Below are positions 45,844 to 58,314 of a stretch of DNA of 64,000 bases, one piece after another. The DNA lies in contig WIUZ02000007.1 in assembly GCA_015956445.1 (NCBI GenBank), forward strand, positions 310,001 to 374,000, written 5' to 3'. Both the position numbers and the translations under genes were made by a program. Source of the DNA: Thelephora terrestris (lineage: Eukaryota; Basidiomycota; Agaricomycetes; Thelephorales; Thelephoraceae). Each line of letters begins with the position of its first letter. Positions within the stretch are counted from its first letter, which is position 1. A model generated the notes under the pieces. That model searched no databases and was not told the DNA's origin. It saw only the letters and a list, made by a program, of their open reading frames with translations.

Positions 45844-46838
45844 TTTACGACTTTTGTGACAGTAGTATCGACCTCAGTATCATACAGCGTCGCGTCTCTT
45901 ATTCACCCCCTTTGTTATCACTCCCACCCGCAGCAGCGACTGTCGAATATCAGGGTTTGTAAACACGTCTTCTCACTTTCAATCAAGGCCGCTGGAAAGG
46001 GACAAATGCATGTCGTATAGGCTACGCTACTGATGGAGAGGACACCTGGGCTAAACAAACCAGGAACGTGACGCGGCGACTCGAGACTCAGCCTTACGAG
46101 TCCGTAACGCCGCCAGGCCGAGCCTGCAACATGTCACGTGTTCAGCTTGGGCGCTTCTCGAATCTCTTTGCTGGAGCTCAGAGTCAGTTAGAACGGGGCC
46201 TTGTATCAGGAGCTTTCTCTCACACGAAATGTCATGAAGCATAAGGCATAAGTACCGGGGATGATTATTCGATCGTGCGCGTACGGACCTCTTGTACCGA
46301 TTGACCGTCAGTCGCCTCTCATCATTCCCCATGCATCACCGCATTCGAACATATGTTGCTAATACATTAGTCAGGTAAGAGACCTAAATTCCGGCTGGGG
46401 AGGCCGCCTGGCTCTAGTGATGATTCCGTCGATCCTACTGAATGGCCAACCACCAAGACTGGGAAATCTTCTCTCCGATTGTAGGGGTGTGGGGTTGCAG
46501 GTGTGAAAGTCGGGGTGATGAGCATTGAGCAAAACCAGGAGTCCTACGAGATATACCCTCGTATGAACTCGAACCGACACCAGGCGCACGTCATTCAACT
46601 TGTGGGAAAGGCGCATAACCATCTACCTAGAGTTCATAGGCAGTCACTTAGATGGCAAAGGAGCAACGCGGCGGGGGGCTTTGAATAGGGATCTCAACCT
46701 CTGATGCAGCCCACAAGATATACAGTCAAATCGATACACGAAATAGTTGAGAGTTGTGGTATTCAAACAGCTCGGGGTTGGTGCCTGATGCACGATGCGC
46801 GGTATGATATGCGCGGTGCCAGGAACACAAAGGCAAAG
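45844..46838. other. Intergenic with repeats related to the F-box gene cluster
   Basis: There is no gene, but several stretches recur nearby. 46189-46233 matches 48661-48704, and 46612-46639 matches 48877-48905 almost exactly. 46400-46520 resembles 50,885-51,010. From about 46,640 rightward the sequence is an inverted match to DNA ending near 63,735. These mark old tandem and inverted duplications. Confidence 0.6.
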
Positions 46839-48516
46839 TCAGAACAAGTAGTTGATGTCATCTCTTATTATCCGAAACTCTCGAACTGCTCTCCTAATCC
46901 TCTCCTCCACCCTGGGGTGCATTTCAAAATCACCGCCAATCTCCAATGTGTCAAGTTTTTTTCCAGAAGATGTGAATTGGTCGAGGAATGCTGTCAATGG
47001 ACTCCACTCGTTGGTGTGTGTGGATGACCAGTCCAGGAAGACGTGTTGGAGATGAGGAAAGATCTTGTCCCGATCGAGGATCGACTTCGGGAATGCGACG
47101 TCAAGAGGTGTCTGTGTGAAGCGTATCGCCTTCAGATACGGCAGTTGGGTGGATATGGCCTCCGTGGGTATGGGCCTACTGCACGCTCGAAAGTAGACGA
47201 CCTCTTCCGGAGGGACGTGGGCGATGAGATCAAGGAGGGCTTCCTCCAACAGGTCCTTTGGAGGAATTTGATTCAAATGAATGTGAGTTGCTACTAACGT
47301 ATTCATCGATGCCGGCCCAGGGGCAGAAAAGTCTGTTCCGCCTACATCTTTGACACTAAATTGGATGGTATCTTCGGAGGAAAGGGAAAGTTCCAGTCCA
47401 CGTTGGGATCTTCCCCGACGTCGAAGGTGGTCCCGGAGGAACGGTCCAATTATTGTTGAGATATCCTCAACCATACTGTGCGTTAGTTTGAGAAAGAATT
47501 CGTCCAAATTGATGGGGTAGTCCAGTTGATGGAGAAGGGTGAAGACATCTTGCGGGGGTCCAGCCAACGCGAGTTCCCTCAGGTGGGTGAGTGGCACTCG
47601 AGGTGACTTGTCACCGCCGTCTTCCGGGACCGAACATTCGTAGAGTGTGATTTTCTGGAGAGAAGGATTGGAGCGGAGTATTGAGAGTATTTGGGGTGAA
47701 GTTACTATGGGCGCCAGTTGAGTGATAAGAACAAGGGTTGTGAGAACAGATGTCCTCGACGTAAGGAAATCCCAAGACGAGGTTGTGAAGTTGTCGAGCT
47801 GGAGGCATCGCAGCTCCGGGAAACGGTGGTGGGCAAAGAAATCCGAGACATCGACTGAGGTATACTCGCTGTGGTCCCGTAAAATGATCGACTGCACGCC
47901 ACTAGACCGAATCCCATCCGACTCGCAGCTGGCTAGCAGAGAGATTATCGAGTCCAAAAGCTCTGAATCGTTTGCGGTGAGATGAATCCGCCGTATGGTG
48001 TCCCGTGCGGCTCGATCCTGGAGTGCATTTTTCAGGCTATCGTTGAGAGTGGGGACACATCTGAGTGAGCTTCCGTTGAACACGAGGTCGAGTGGGGCCA
48101 TTGGATGTCGGAGGTGTTGTTTCTGCCAATCTTGCAAGTTGTCGCCCCAGAAACTCCAGAGCTCTGGAGTGCGCGAGGCGACCTCGAACCAGTGGTGACA
48201 AACAAGCAGAAAGTCGTGAGATCCCTCTTCCAACCGTTCAAAATCGAACTCGCGGGTGACGTTCCAACGGAAGATATTCCCGAGTATTTCGGGTGGAAGT
48301 CTGGACACGTTCAAGAACGAGTTACGGGCGCGTTTGAGTCTGACGATTGCCATCTCGTGCTCCTTGATTTGCGCCTCCAAAGCCCGTATGGATACGATAT
48401 TGATTTCGCTGCTTAGATCGGATTAGTTCGTGATCTGGCTTCAGAGACACGTCTGCTTACGCGGGGCAATCTCGTTGAACCAGGTCATTGCTATTGGTAG
48501 AAGCTGGAGAAGACAT
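46839..48516 (-). CDS. F-box-like/LRR protein (paralogue A)
   Basis: A short first exon (48516, MSSPASTNSNDLVQRDCP) ends at GTAAGC. A CTAAG acceptor leads to a long exon with a coiled segment (RALEAQIKEHEMAIVRLKRA), then the F-box-like domain SRLPPEILGNIFRWNVTREF and FLLVCHHWFEVASRTPELW. The rest is leucine-rich-repeat-like sequence to INYLF, about 540 aa in all. F-box proteins link substrates to SCF ubiquitin ligases; the target is unknown. Most similar to the copy at 61851-63534, including the intron and the 5' flank. Confidence 0.8.
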
Positions 48517-48876
48517 TGCGTCTTGTGCAGAGGGGAGTTGGACAAGCTGGAATCCAGCCACAGTTTGATGAGATCAATGACGGGCGCCAGGCTGAGCCTT
48601 CAGGGTGTCACGTGCTCACCTTGGGCACTTGAAAGAATCTTTGAAGAACTGGAGCTCGATTAGAACGGGGCCTTGTATCAGGAGCTTGCTCTCACACGAA
48701 ATATCACGGTGCATAATCCATAATGACCGGAATATTCCACTTTTGGTGATTCCGCCCGCTGAAGTTTATGCTCTCAAACCTGGATCGCGGGACATCTATG
48801 CCTTTGTTGAAAGGCCGATTATCGCTGGGACACATTGAAAAAGCCGATATCACAAGATCCAGAGGGCACATCGTCA

Positions 48877-48905
48877 GCGCATAACCATCTACCTAGAGTT
48901 CATAG
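48877..48905 (+). repeat. Short direct repeat matching 46612-46639
   Basis: The string GCATAACCATCTACCTAGAG is present at both places, followed by the same TTCATAG. Each lies just 3' or outside of an F-box gene, marking a tandem duplication unit. Confidence 0.8.
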
Positions 48906-48932
48906 TCGTCTGTCGCCTTCGAGTTTGCCACC

Positions 48933-50601
48933 CTACGCTCTCGAATAGCTCTGCTGAACCCTAAACTCTCGAACCGCTCTCCTGACCCTCTCCTCTAACC
49001 CCGGATGCATATCACAAAAGCCGTGAATCTCCAACGTGTCGAGTCTCTTTCCAGAGGCCGCGAGATGATCGAGGAAGGTCGTCAACGGACTCCAACCGCC
49101 CCGGCGTATGACTACATGGTGCAAAGAGAGGTGTTGGAGATGAGGGAAGATTTCGCCATGATCGAGGGTTGACTTCGGGAAGGCGACGTCAAGAGGCGTC
49201 TCCTCGAAGCGGATCCCCACTAGGTATGGCAATTGGGTGGACATCACGTCCGCGGATATGGTGCTATTGCATGCTTGAAAGAAGACGATCTCTTCCCGAG
49301 GGACGTACGCGATGAGGTCAAGCAGAGCTTCCTCCAATACGTCCGCTGGAGGCATCGGATCCAGGTGAATGATTGTCTCCACAAGTGTGTTCAACCATAA
49401 CGGTTCAGGAGCAGAGAAGCCAGCTACGCCAATATCCTCGACGCGTAGTTCGATGGATTCCTCGGAAGAGATGTAAAGTCCCAGCCCAGTCTGGGACTTT
49501 CCCCGACGTCGAAGGTAGTCCCGAATGAACGGTCCGATGGTTTCTGAAATATCTTCAACCGTGCTGTCCATCAGGTTGAGGACCAGATTATCCATGTTTG
49601 TCGGATAGTCTAGCTGATGTAGGAGCGCGAAGACGTCTTGAGGATGTCCGGCCAACGCGAGTTCCTTTAGGTGGGCGAGCGTTACTCGAGGGCCCGACTT
49701 GCAACCACCATCATCTGGGACCGAACACCCGTAAAGTGATATTTCCCGGAGGGAAGGGTTCGAGCGAAGCAGTGAGAGTATTTGGGGTGAAGTTATTGTG
49801 GGTGAAGGATAAGAAATGAAGAGGGTGAGGGCTGTGAGAACGGAAGTCTTCGACGCGATGAGGTCCCAGGATGATATTGTGCAGTTCTCGAGCTCGAGGC
49901 GTTGCAGCTTCGGGAACCGGTAATAGGCGAGGAAGTCTGAAACGTCGACCGATATTTCCTCGGTCATGTCCCGTAAAACGACCGACTCGACACTACTGGT
50001 CCGAATCTCTTCGCAGCCGGCTAGCGGAGAAATTATAGAGTCCAGAGTTTCTGAATCTTCACCAGTGAGATGGATCCGTCGTATGGTGTCCCGCGCGGCT
50101 CGATCATGGAGTGTATTTTTCAGGCTGTCATCGAGAGTACCCCCGATGAGCCGTAGACCGTTGAACACGAGATCGAGTGGGACCTTTGGGTGTCGAAGGT
50201 GTCTTCTCGCCCAATCGTATAAATTGTCGCCCCAGAAACTCCAAAGCTCTGGGGTGCACGAGGCGACCTCGTACCAGTGATGGCAAACGAGCAGGAAGTT
50301 GTGAGATCCCTCCCCCAACCGCTCAAAATCTGCCTTGAGAACGACGTTCCAACGGAAAATATCCCCGAGTATTTCGGGCGGAAGTTTGGACACGCTTAAA
50401 AATGAGTTCCGAGCGCGTTTGAGCTTGACGATCGCCATCTCGTGCTCCCTGATTTGATCCTCCAAATCCCGTATGGATTTTAGGTTTGATTCGCTGCTTG
50501 GGCTGAATTAGTTTGTAATTTGGCTTGGATGACACGTCTGCTTACACTCGGCAAACTTGTTGAGTCATCCTGTCGTTGTTGGTAGGGGCTGAAGGAGGCA
50601 T
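48933..50601 (-). CDS. F-box-like/LRR protein (paralogue B)
   Basis: First exon at 50601 (MPPSAPTNNDRMTQQVCR), with the same intron position as its paralogues (GTAAGCAGACGTG). The second exon reads IRDLEDQIREHEMAIVKLKR, then SKLPPEILGDIFRWNVVLKA and FLLVCHHWYEVASCTPELW. LRR-like sequence continues to the end (FRVQQSYSRA). It is more diverged from A and C than they are from each other. No inactivating change is seen. It probably arose by tandem duplication with A, as flanking direct repeats show. Confidence 0.8.
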
Positions 50602-51326
50602 TGCGTCTTGGTCGTGCTGAGCTGGTGCAGGAGGGGAGTTGGAATCCAGCCACAGTTTGATCGAAGAGATCCGGAGGCGGTGGCAGGCCGATATTTCACG
50701 CGGTTTTCACACGGCAGCATACACTGATGGTGTGACGGGAGAAATACTTACGGCTTTCGGTAATCGTGTGCACAGACGTCCACGCATATTCACATTCGTA
50801 CAATCTGGATCGCGGGTCAGGAACGTCCCGGACTCCCAGGGTTAAGTTATCTTCTGCTCCACCTCGGGATTTTCCGACGCGGTGGGCTGTACCGCCTGGC
50901 TCTCGCCGTGGTAGTTTTGTCGACCCCGTTGAATTTGACAACCACCGAGACGGAAAGTTTTTCTCTTTGAGTATGGGGTTGCAACTTGCAGGTGTGGAGG
51001 TCAGGGTGATTGATCGCCGGCCAAGGCCACTTCAGAACGCGAGCAAGCTCTTGCGGCCCTCAACCGGGCGGGCATTCCCTGGAGAAGTCAAGATTTCCCA
51101 TCGCGAGAAGAACATCGATTTCCGTAGGGTCCATTCGTAACTACACAGGTGAAACTAGAAAATACACACAAAATAGACGACCATCAAAAATCAGAAAGCA
51201 AGATAAGGAGTGGTACAAATCGACGGCGAGCCCGAAGAGGCTCGAAGGTTTTCAATGATGGAAACGGGTGAGAATGTCAATTCGCGCAAAGGAGATAGGA
51301 AACGGTCCCAACCGCAACGAAATATC
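50602..51326. other. Intergenic between F-box B and 7-TM gene
   Basis: No gene recognised. The part at 50,885-51,010 is related to 46,400-46,520 (shared CCGCCTGGCTCT and GGGTTGCA blocks), so it belongs to the duplicated flank of the F-box genes. Confidence 0.5.
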
Positions 51327-52670
51327 TCAGGTTTTCAGGGACTCCTTGGAATCTGAGAGGCCGTCGTGCTCGGGGCCAATCACTATCACATCTCCATTTC
51401 CAGGTTCGCTCGTGCCCACCGAACTTATTGGGTAGCCACTAGAAATGGTCCCGCTGTCACTACTCCGCTTTCCTTGAGCTCCGAAATGCACTGAACTGGG
51501 GTCCGTGGGTACGGCGCTTTCGCTCGTAACTGCTCTGCGATTAGCGATTCGCAGAGTGATGAGGAACGGAGCGATGACCTGCTCGACAAGATGATTAGAC
51601 GTTCAGTTGTCCCGAGATTTGAGTACGTCTGGCAAATCGTAAAAGAGCACGAACCTGCATTTGTGCGATGATTTGCAAGAAGATATACTGAAGGTAACTT
51701 CTGGCACCCCACGTTGCAAGATAGAGCGTGACGGCGATAGCGCATATGGCGTAAGACTCGACGATTATGGCGATGGTCGCCATGTACAATCCGCCGACAT
51801 CTACAGCAGCACCCATAGCATTTTGGACTCTTTTTTTGTGCAGGAGGAGTCGGGAAACGATCAAAATCGTTACGACTATGTTGAGTGCGAATGAGATGGA
51901 AAAGAAGGGGGCGTCGAATGGGACCATGGCGGCGATGCTTGTAGGGATAAGGTCCGGTCGAGAGCTCTCGTAGACGAACATGATACCCATCGCTGTGTCG
52001 GTGATATTAGCCGAGACGGTCGCAATCGACATGCGGGAGACTCGGGCACGTACCGAGAGCGGCGAAGTACATGAGACATGGGAAGGCGATGACCCAGTAG
52101 TTCCTAGCGTAAACAATGTAGCAACGGTAGATCTGGAGAATCAGTCAACTTCAGACACTTGAGCGGTTGGGACAGGGCGAATTACCAAAAGGCCACCGGA
52201 TAGCCAGTTGTTAAAGAGGAGCAGAGGGGTGGGAGCGATACCAATCGCCTTGGAGTGGATGAAGAACTGGTATCCAACAGGACCGGGCATACCGGTGGTG
52301 GGAGCATGGAACTCTCGTTTATCGACGAAGGACATGAATTGAATATGGGAAATCATCGCGATATATACCGTCGCAAACGAGAACATGGCGACAGTATGGA
52401 CGACCAGTCCCCACTTGATACCCATTGCGCGATTTGCAGGGTCGAAAAACGCGCCGATACATCGGAAGAATAGAACGAAAACAATCCCTGGGATTGCAAA
52501 TCAAACAGGCATGGTGAGGACGGATATATGGGCGTATAGGTCGGTGTACCATATAGTATTGCGTCGATAAGGAAACCGACAAAATAGGCCTTCTCCCCGA
52601 GGTATAGCCAGTCTGGGATGTTTGGAGCGTTGGGACTATTGGACCAGGGTGTTTCGGAGAAGTTGGACAT
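51327..52670 (-). CDS. Agaricomycete-type seven-helix membrane protein (copy 1)
   Basis: Exons run from 52670 (MSNFSETPWSNSPNAPNIPD, LYLGEKAYFVGFLIDAILYG) through introns with standard borders to a stop at 51327-51329. Hydrophobic segments include GIVFVLFFRCIGAFF, IKWGLVVHTVAMFSFATVYI, YRCYIVYARNYWVIAFPCLM, FFSISFALNIVVTILIVSRL and YMATIAIIVESYAICAIAVT. The signature GARSYLQYIFLQIIAQMQVI and a Ser-rich cytosolic tail match a large orphan family of Agaricomycetes with no known ligand. A plasma-membrane sensory role is only a guess. Confidence 0.75.
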
Positions 52671-54314
52671 GACTCGAGGGTACACTACTGAAGTTGAGGG
52701 CCAGATGGAAGGAGGGGAAGAGGAGTAGGGAAGAGCTCAAAGCTCGATAGAGGAAGGGAATGGAGGGGAGGGCCATCTTTCTCCACGCCGCACTGGGGTT
52801 TCATATCATCCATCAGCGCTTTAGGCCCAACCGGTACCGTGAGCCTAATGGAATAGCGAGGGATATGAACCCACAAGTCTAGAATCGGGACGATTGTGAG
52901 GCGGCCCCGAGATCAGATTTTGTAATCGGTGATCACCGGATCTGCCAACCAGATCTGACACTTGGCAGTTTCATGAGTGGGTCCCCGGACGCTAGTCAGC
53001 CCATGCAATGACGGTCGGGTGAGGCCTGAGAATCGAGACGAGTGCAGTCTCTCCTCGACGTACCGCGTGAGTGAGTTTGCGTTCAAATCCCTCGATTAGA
53101 TCACCAAAAATTATGCTGCCTAGAGTGAGAATTCCCACCTCTTGCGATTCGAAACGTCCCATCGATTTCCCCGGTGAATTTGATCACAACGCATTCAAAG
53201 ATATCTGGTTTCACCCTGTACTTATCTCCCATTCACTGCTCACGGCACCGTCCATCAGAGCCTGGGGTCAGAATCCTCGAACTCGATCAACACGCGCCTC
53301 GCACCTTGACCTCGCCGCATACTAGGTTTTCTCCTTCTCAACCATACCGCAGGGGCTTCTGACACCAAGTCTCGCGCGGTTTGCTACCGTGGGGCCTGCG
53401 TCACTTTGAGCCATACAAGGCCTCGTAAGTACCGGTTACAGCGGGAGTTATATCGAACTGTGGTAGGCTCAATCCACATGCACATGATGGGCTTCGCCGA
53501 CCGAATGTGGTGTAGTATATTTCGCGGTCATCTGCCTGTGACTTTTGCATGTGCAATATAGATATTGATGTCCCCATTGCGTCGACTGTTGAATAGGTGG
53601 AGAAAGTGAGGCTATGCAACAAAGTTGCTCACCCCAAGAGCGCACAGAAATCAAGACTTGGAGCCGCCGATGCGAAACGAACATCGCTCGCCACTGCGGT
53701 GAAGTCCGCATTCAACGGAAGAAAGTAAGTACTGCAGGTGCTTAGATCATACCTTCAGGCGGTTCACTAGCACGGGCTTGACCCAATTCGTCCAGAGATC
53801 TTGAAAAAAACCCTGCAACTGCATGATGGGTATTGTCAAAGTTTGAGCTTACTTATTTGCAAAACCTCAGACCACTTGCACCGTTGAGTTTGAAACCCGT
53901 CGCTGATTGTGACCGGGCGGTAACACCAGCAGTGATGCCCCGGCTTGCAGTGCTTTCGTTATCATGTGCCAGACGCTATCGACAGTGAGCGCTGGGATGG
54001 GGGACGTGCGGTGGAAAAGCGAGTCTACTGACATATTGGCAGGTGTGACCAGACGAAATCCGTGCAGCTAGCGATTAGAATGCATTGAAGTTAACACTAG
54101 CTATTACACCTGCCATTCTGTCAGTTGACCCGCTTTTCCGCCGCTTGTCCCCCATCCCAACATTGTCGGTCGCGACCTGCACCACGAGGGATACGCATGT
54201 CAAACAAATTCGATAGCATTGGAATGTCCTACTATCTCTTGAACCTACACACACATGCTCTGTCTAAACAGTCATCTAAACCTCCCCGAAACATCGTCTA
54301 TTCCACGGTGGGGT
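52671..54314. other. Non-coding end of the left duplication arm
   Basis: Most of this stretch (to about 53,980) has an inverted counterpart at 59,405-60,235, for example GCGATTCGAAACGTCCCAT near 53,143 against its reverse complement near 59,750. A block of about 420 bp (53,357-53,775) lacks a counterpart. No gene was recognised. The part beyond 53,980 is unique and lies downstream of SF3B1. Confidence 0.6.
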
Positions 54315-57300
54315 TCAGACAAACATCTGCAAAGGATGTCGGTCGTACACATTCTGTCCTTCGCTCAGCTCGCCGAGATCGGGATAGAAAGGCACAAGGG
54401 CATCCTCCGCTCCGAGATACAGCGAGTTGTAAACGCGCCAGTACACCTAATGCGAAAGTAATGTGAGCTAGTATTTCCGCCGGGGATCAAAAGTGGGCAC
54501 GTACCTCTCGAACCTTCCTGGCAGGATGGAACAGCCCCTGAAGCACATAGCTCAATAAGATCCCCGGACCGAGGGTCACCCTCATTGCATCAATGGCATC
54601 CATAACCGCCCCAATCACATGCGGCGAGGTCTCAAAGCAATTGGGCCAAACGAGATTCATCAAATGCAACATCGAGTCCTCACACCCCAACCCGGCGACA
54701 CCAAGTGCAATGTGCTTGACGATCGTGCTTGCGGTCTGTCTGTGTACGAGATCGCGGTCGGTGAGCGCGTCTTCTAACATGGTCACAACAGAATCAGCGT
54801 AGTAGGCGGATTGCGGCCCGACATACTCGAACACGAACGACAGCGCTTTTAGACAACCGGTTCGCACGTTGAGCTCTGCCGTTCGGTATTCGTTGAGAAT
54901 GGCGGGAATGCAAGTAAACGCTGGAAGGGGAAAGATGATGAGTCGTGAGAGAAACGGAACAGGCGAAGAGCACTCACGACCGCAAGTCTCAGCGACGATA
55001 CCGATCGCAACCGTACTGCACACTCGACTCTGTCGCTCCTGCACACGCAAATTCGTTAACAGAACTTGTAAAACATCCTGAGGACCCAAACTCTTGGCGA
55101 TGTAACCGAAGGAGTTGACCGCCGCACGTCGGATGGCCTTTTTGTGCGCCTTCAACAGATCCAATAGCTCGAAACAGATTCGCATCCACTCCCTTGCGGG
55201 CACGAACTCTGCACCACGATCAGCTGAAAGAGATATGTTAGTATCCAGTTGGAATCCAGTAAAAGGTACGAACCGATACGACCGATCAGATTGATCGTAG
55301 CTTCCTGCACCTTCTCGTGTCGATTCCGCAGGATTGGTGTCATTCGGGGCACTGGGATTAAATAGTTTAGTTGTTGATTTCCCCCTGTGGCCTGAGAGTG
55401 GACTCACGGAGATCCTTAACGGGAGGGTTCATCTGTGTCATACCCACCACATTCGCGATGGCACCCTCCGCGGCGATGATGCTACCAAGCGTATCGGGGT
55501 ACTCTTCACCGAGTTGTTCAAACAGCACCAGACCAAGCTTGTTGAGAAGTTGGTCCTCCCCACATTGCTTGATGACAACGGCAAGGCGAGAAGTAAGATC
55601 GGCGGCCTGTTGACGAACCTTCGCGCTCTTGTTGTTGAGACGCCAGAGAATCGTGGAAACAATCTGGGTAAGATAAGGTTTGACACGAATACCTGGAGTC
55701 AAATGTGAATGGTGGATAGATCAGGAGAAATACCACGAGCTTACCGAGAGCATTAACGACGGTTCCGAAACCGTCCAACATGACCTGGTCCTCCGTCGTC
55801 TGCTCCTGGAACGAATAGATGATACCGTCCACGAGCTGGACCTCCAATCGCTCATTGATGTCGGAAGCGCCTAGTGAGGAGATGACCTTGGTGATTGTCT
55901 CCATAACCATCTTCCTGTACGGTTCCGCCTCGTCCTTCAGGTCGTTCACAACCCTCCCGACGATCACCGCAACGCCAGTCTTCTGCGCCAGCTCAACGGT
56001 AGTGTCAACTACCTGTCGGTAATTCCTCCTGTCCAAAGCCATCCTCCTGACCCAGAAGCTCTTGAAGAAGTCCGGGAGAATATCCTGCTTGATGTATTGA
56101 GGTGTGACGCCCTCCGTCCCAGCACACTGTTGGACAACCTTCAAAACGATCTTCTTCATCTCTTCGTCCGAAGTCTGGAATTCTCGAATGAGGATGATGG
56201 TGACTTCCTTGATGTAGTAAGAGACGTATTCTGGGTCCATGAGTGGGAGAATGAAACCGATAGCCTTCAAGAAGGCCGCGAGGGACTTCCCTCTGTGAAC
56301 ACGGATACCCGTCCAGAGGGGTTTCAAGACATTATCGAAGGATTCGATACCGTAGGGCGCGGCAGCTTCGGCAAGGGCAGCGATAGCCAAAGCAGTCATC
56401 GTCTTGACTTTCTGCTGTTCGTCCTGAAGACCGTGAGCGATACAGTCAACAAGATTCCTGAGGTGGGGTAGGACGGCGCATCCCATCATGATGGCGATTT
56501 GTTGGATAATCCGGACGCCAGTATGTCGAGCCTGCCAGGATTTTTTGCTCCGGCACACGGCTTTGAGGAAAGGTAGGAGAGAAGGGATACCGAGAGCAGA
56601 GGCTACAACAGAGAAGGCACGAGCGGTTGTGTTCCTAACGTACTCGTCGGCGTGGTCGATATCAGGTCGCATGGTAGAGATCATGTGGGCAAGGCCTGCA
56701 GCTTTTGAAAGGTTGGAGATAATTTCGCGGCCTTCAACACGAGCGTAGTAGTCTTCGTCGATAAGGAGGGGTTCGATGACAACGAGGATTCTGTGAACGT
56801 AAGGTCGGACGAGATCGTCAAGTTTGTAAAGGACACGGTCAATGACCTTAACAAGCAAATGACGCTCCTGGTCTTCGAGAGTACGTTCCATGAGTAGAGG
56901 GAGGATCTTGTCGAAAAGAGGACCGGCTCCGAACTCTCGAGCCTTATCTGTGATCTGTCGAAGCGCGGTTTTACGGACGGGAGGGGTGCCGTTCTTAATT
57001 TTGAGAAGGAGCCGCATAATCTTGCGTTCCTTCATTTCGTCGATGGATAACTCCGTCTCGTCCTCCTCCTTGAGGATTTTGGCGAAGTATTGAGCATCCT
57101 CCGCCTTGAAAAACGCGAGGTTCCCGACACCGGGAATCTCGGTGGGGAGTTCAGGGGCTAGGCCTGCAGCGGCTGCCATAGCAGCAGCATCGGAGCCTTC
57201 TTTAATTTCAAAACCCCCAATGGTCGTGACGGGAGTAGCCTGGAGTTTACGAGGGGCAACGGCAGGGGCATAGCCAGGTGGTGGAGTCACAATCAAGTAG

Positions 57301-58121
57301 CCGGAGGTCGGGAGGAGAGCGTCGAGTTCCTCGTCAATGAGATAACGGTTGTGTTTATCGTCCTGCATGAAACCAGGCGCGTTCATTATGATTTGGACCA
57401 TGGGTGTGTCGTTGGGGATTTGGTGGGGAGTCTGATCCCATCTAGAACGTTTGGGAGCATCGGTGGCATCAGTAGTAGGGGCAGCGTCCCATCGGGAACG
57501 ACGCTTTTTGGGAGCAGCATCGGCAGGGGGTTCGTTTTCCTCCATCTTGACATCTGTAGTTTCCCCAGCACCGTCCCCAACATCCCATCTCCGCTTCTTC
57601 TTTCCAGAACTCGCAGCTGCAGCAGCGGCCTCAACCAAGATCTTCTCAGCCTCATCAAGCTCTGCCCTGGGAGGAGTCCTGTCGAGATCCATCTTGTCGC
57701 CGCCTTCCTCTCTATCCTGCTTCTCCTTGTCCTCAATAAGTTTCCTCACCCTCGCCTCTTCTTTCTCCAACCTTTGCAACCTCATCGCGTCTTTGTAGCC
57801 TCCTTCGACCTCCGTGCCATCTTGTTGGGCGGCAAAAGCGTCAGTGCTGTCGTGAGCGGAACGGTCGAACCTCCTGAGGTGGTAATCGGATTGGCGTGCC
57901 GCGATTTGTCGTGTTTTGGCAGTTTCGGCAAAAGGATCGATGTCGTCTTCTTCAGCGAGGTCCGCGAACTCTCGCAGGACCTCTTTCGGTGCAGTGAAGG
58001 AGTCGACGAGACGGGGAGATGAAGGAGCGGACATGGCCTCTGGTGAGTCTTGGGCGAAGAGGGTGGGTTTACTTGGTAAGCCTTGCGGGTAGAGTTCAAA
58101 CTCCGACCCAATCGTTTTCAT
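54315..58121 (-). CDS. SF3B1: Splicing factor 3B subunit 1 (SF3B1/Prp10/Hsh155)
   Basis: A large first exon from 58121 contains RWDxTP-type repeats ([27 protein letters not shown]), the p14-binding-type N-terminus and the start of the HEAT array. Diagnostic stretches include [60 protein letters not shown] and [19 protein letters not shown]. Further exons give [17 protein letters not shown] and [11 protein letters not shown]. The final exon, overlooked if only long ORFs are used, reads [20 protein letters not shown] and ends [12 protein letters not shown] with stop at 54315-54317. SF3B1 clamps the U2 snRNA-branchpoint duplex in the U2 snRNP. It is an essential single-copy gene in fungi. Confidence 0.92.
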
Positions 58122-58314
58122 TCCAATTCACGGTTAGTAACCCCGGATCATCTTCCAGAGTTCCTCAGTCTAGCCGCCAACATCAGAGAACACACTGGCA
58201 TCGTATTGTCGCTGAGCCGCTGACTTACCGCAGCCGCCGACGAACAAACGTATACAAATACTTGGTTTTTGCGGACACCCACACAACCCCCTATTTCAAG
58301 GCCCACAAGATACG
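58122..58314. promoter_or_regulatory. Divergent promoter region (SF3B1 / transposase-derived gene)
   Basis: Opposite start codons at 58121 and 58315 leave 193 bp. No specific sites were assigned. Confidence 0.4.

Larger units (their letters stand above)
46640..53980 (+). repeat. Left arm of a large inverted segmental duplication
   Basis: Read in reverse, this arm matches 59,405-63,735. The shared order is non-coding block, 7-TM gene, F-box gene, then non-coding block. It has extra material: a second F-box gene (B) and a block of about 420 bp near 53,357-53,775 absent from the right arm. Limits are by eye. Confidence 0.7.

Noticed and set aside
52801-52880. Possible tRNA or tRNA remnant (GGTTCATATCCC on the minus strand; similar at 60,030-60,070)
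   Set aside because: The T-loop-like string is present but I could not pair acceptor, D and anticodon stems. It recurs only because it lies in the inverted duplication.
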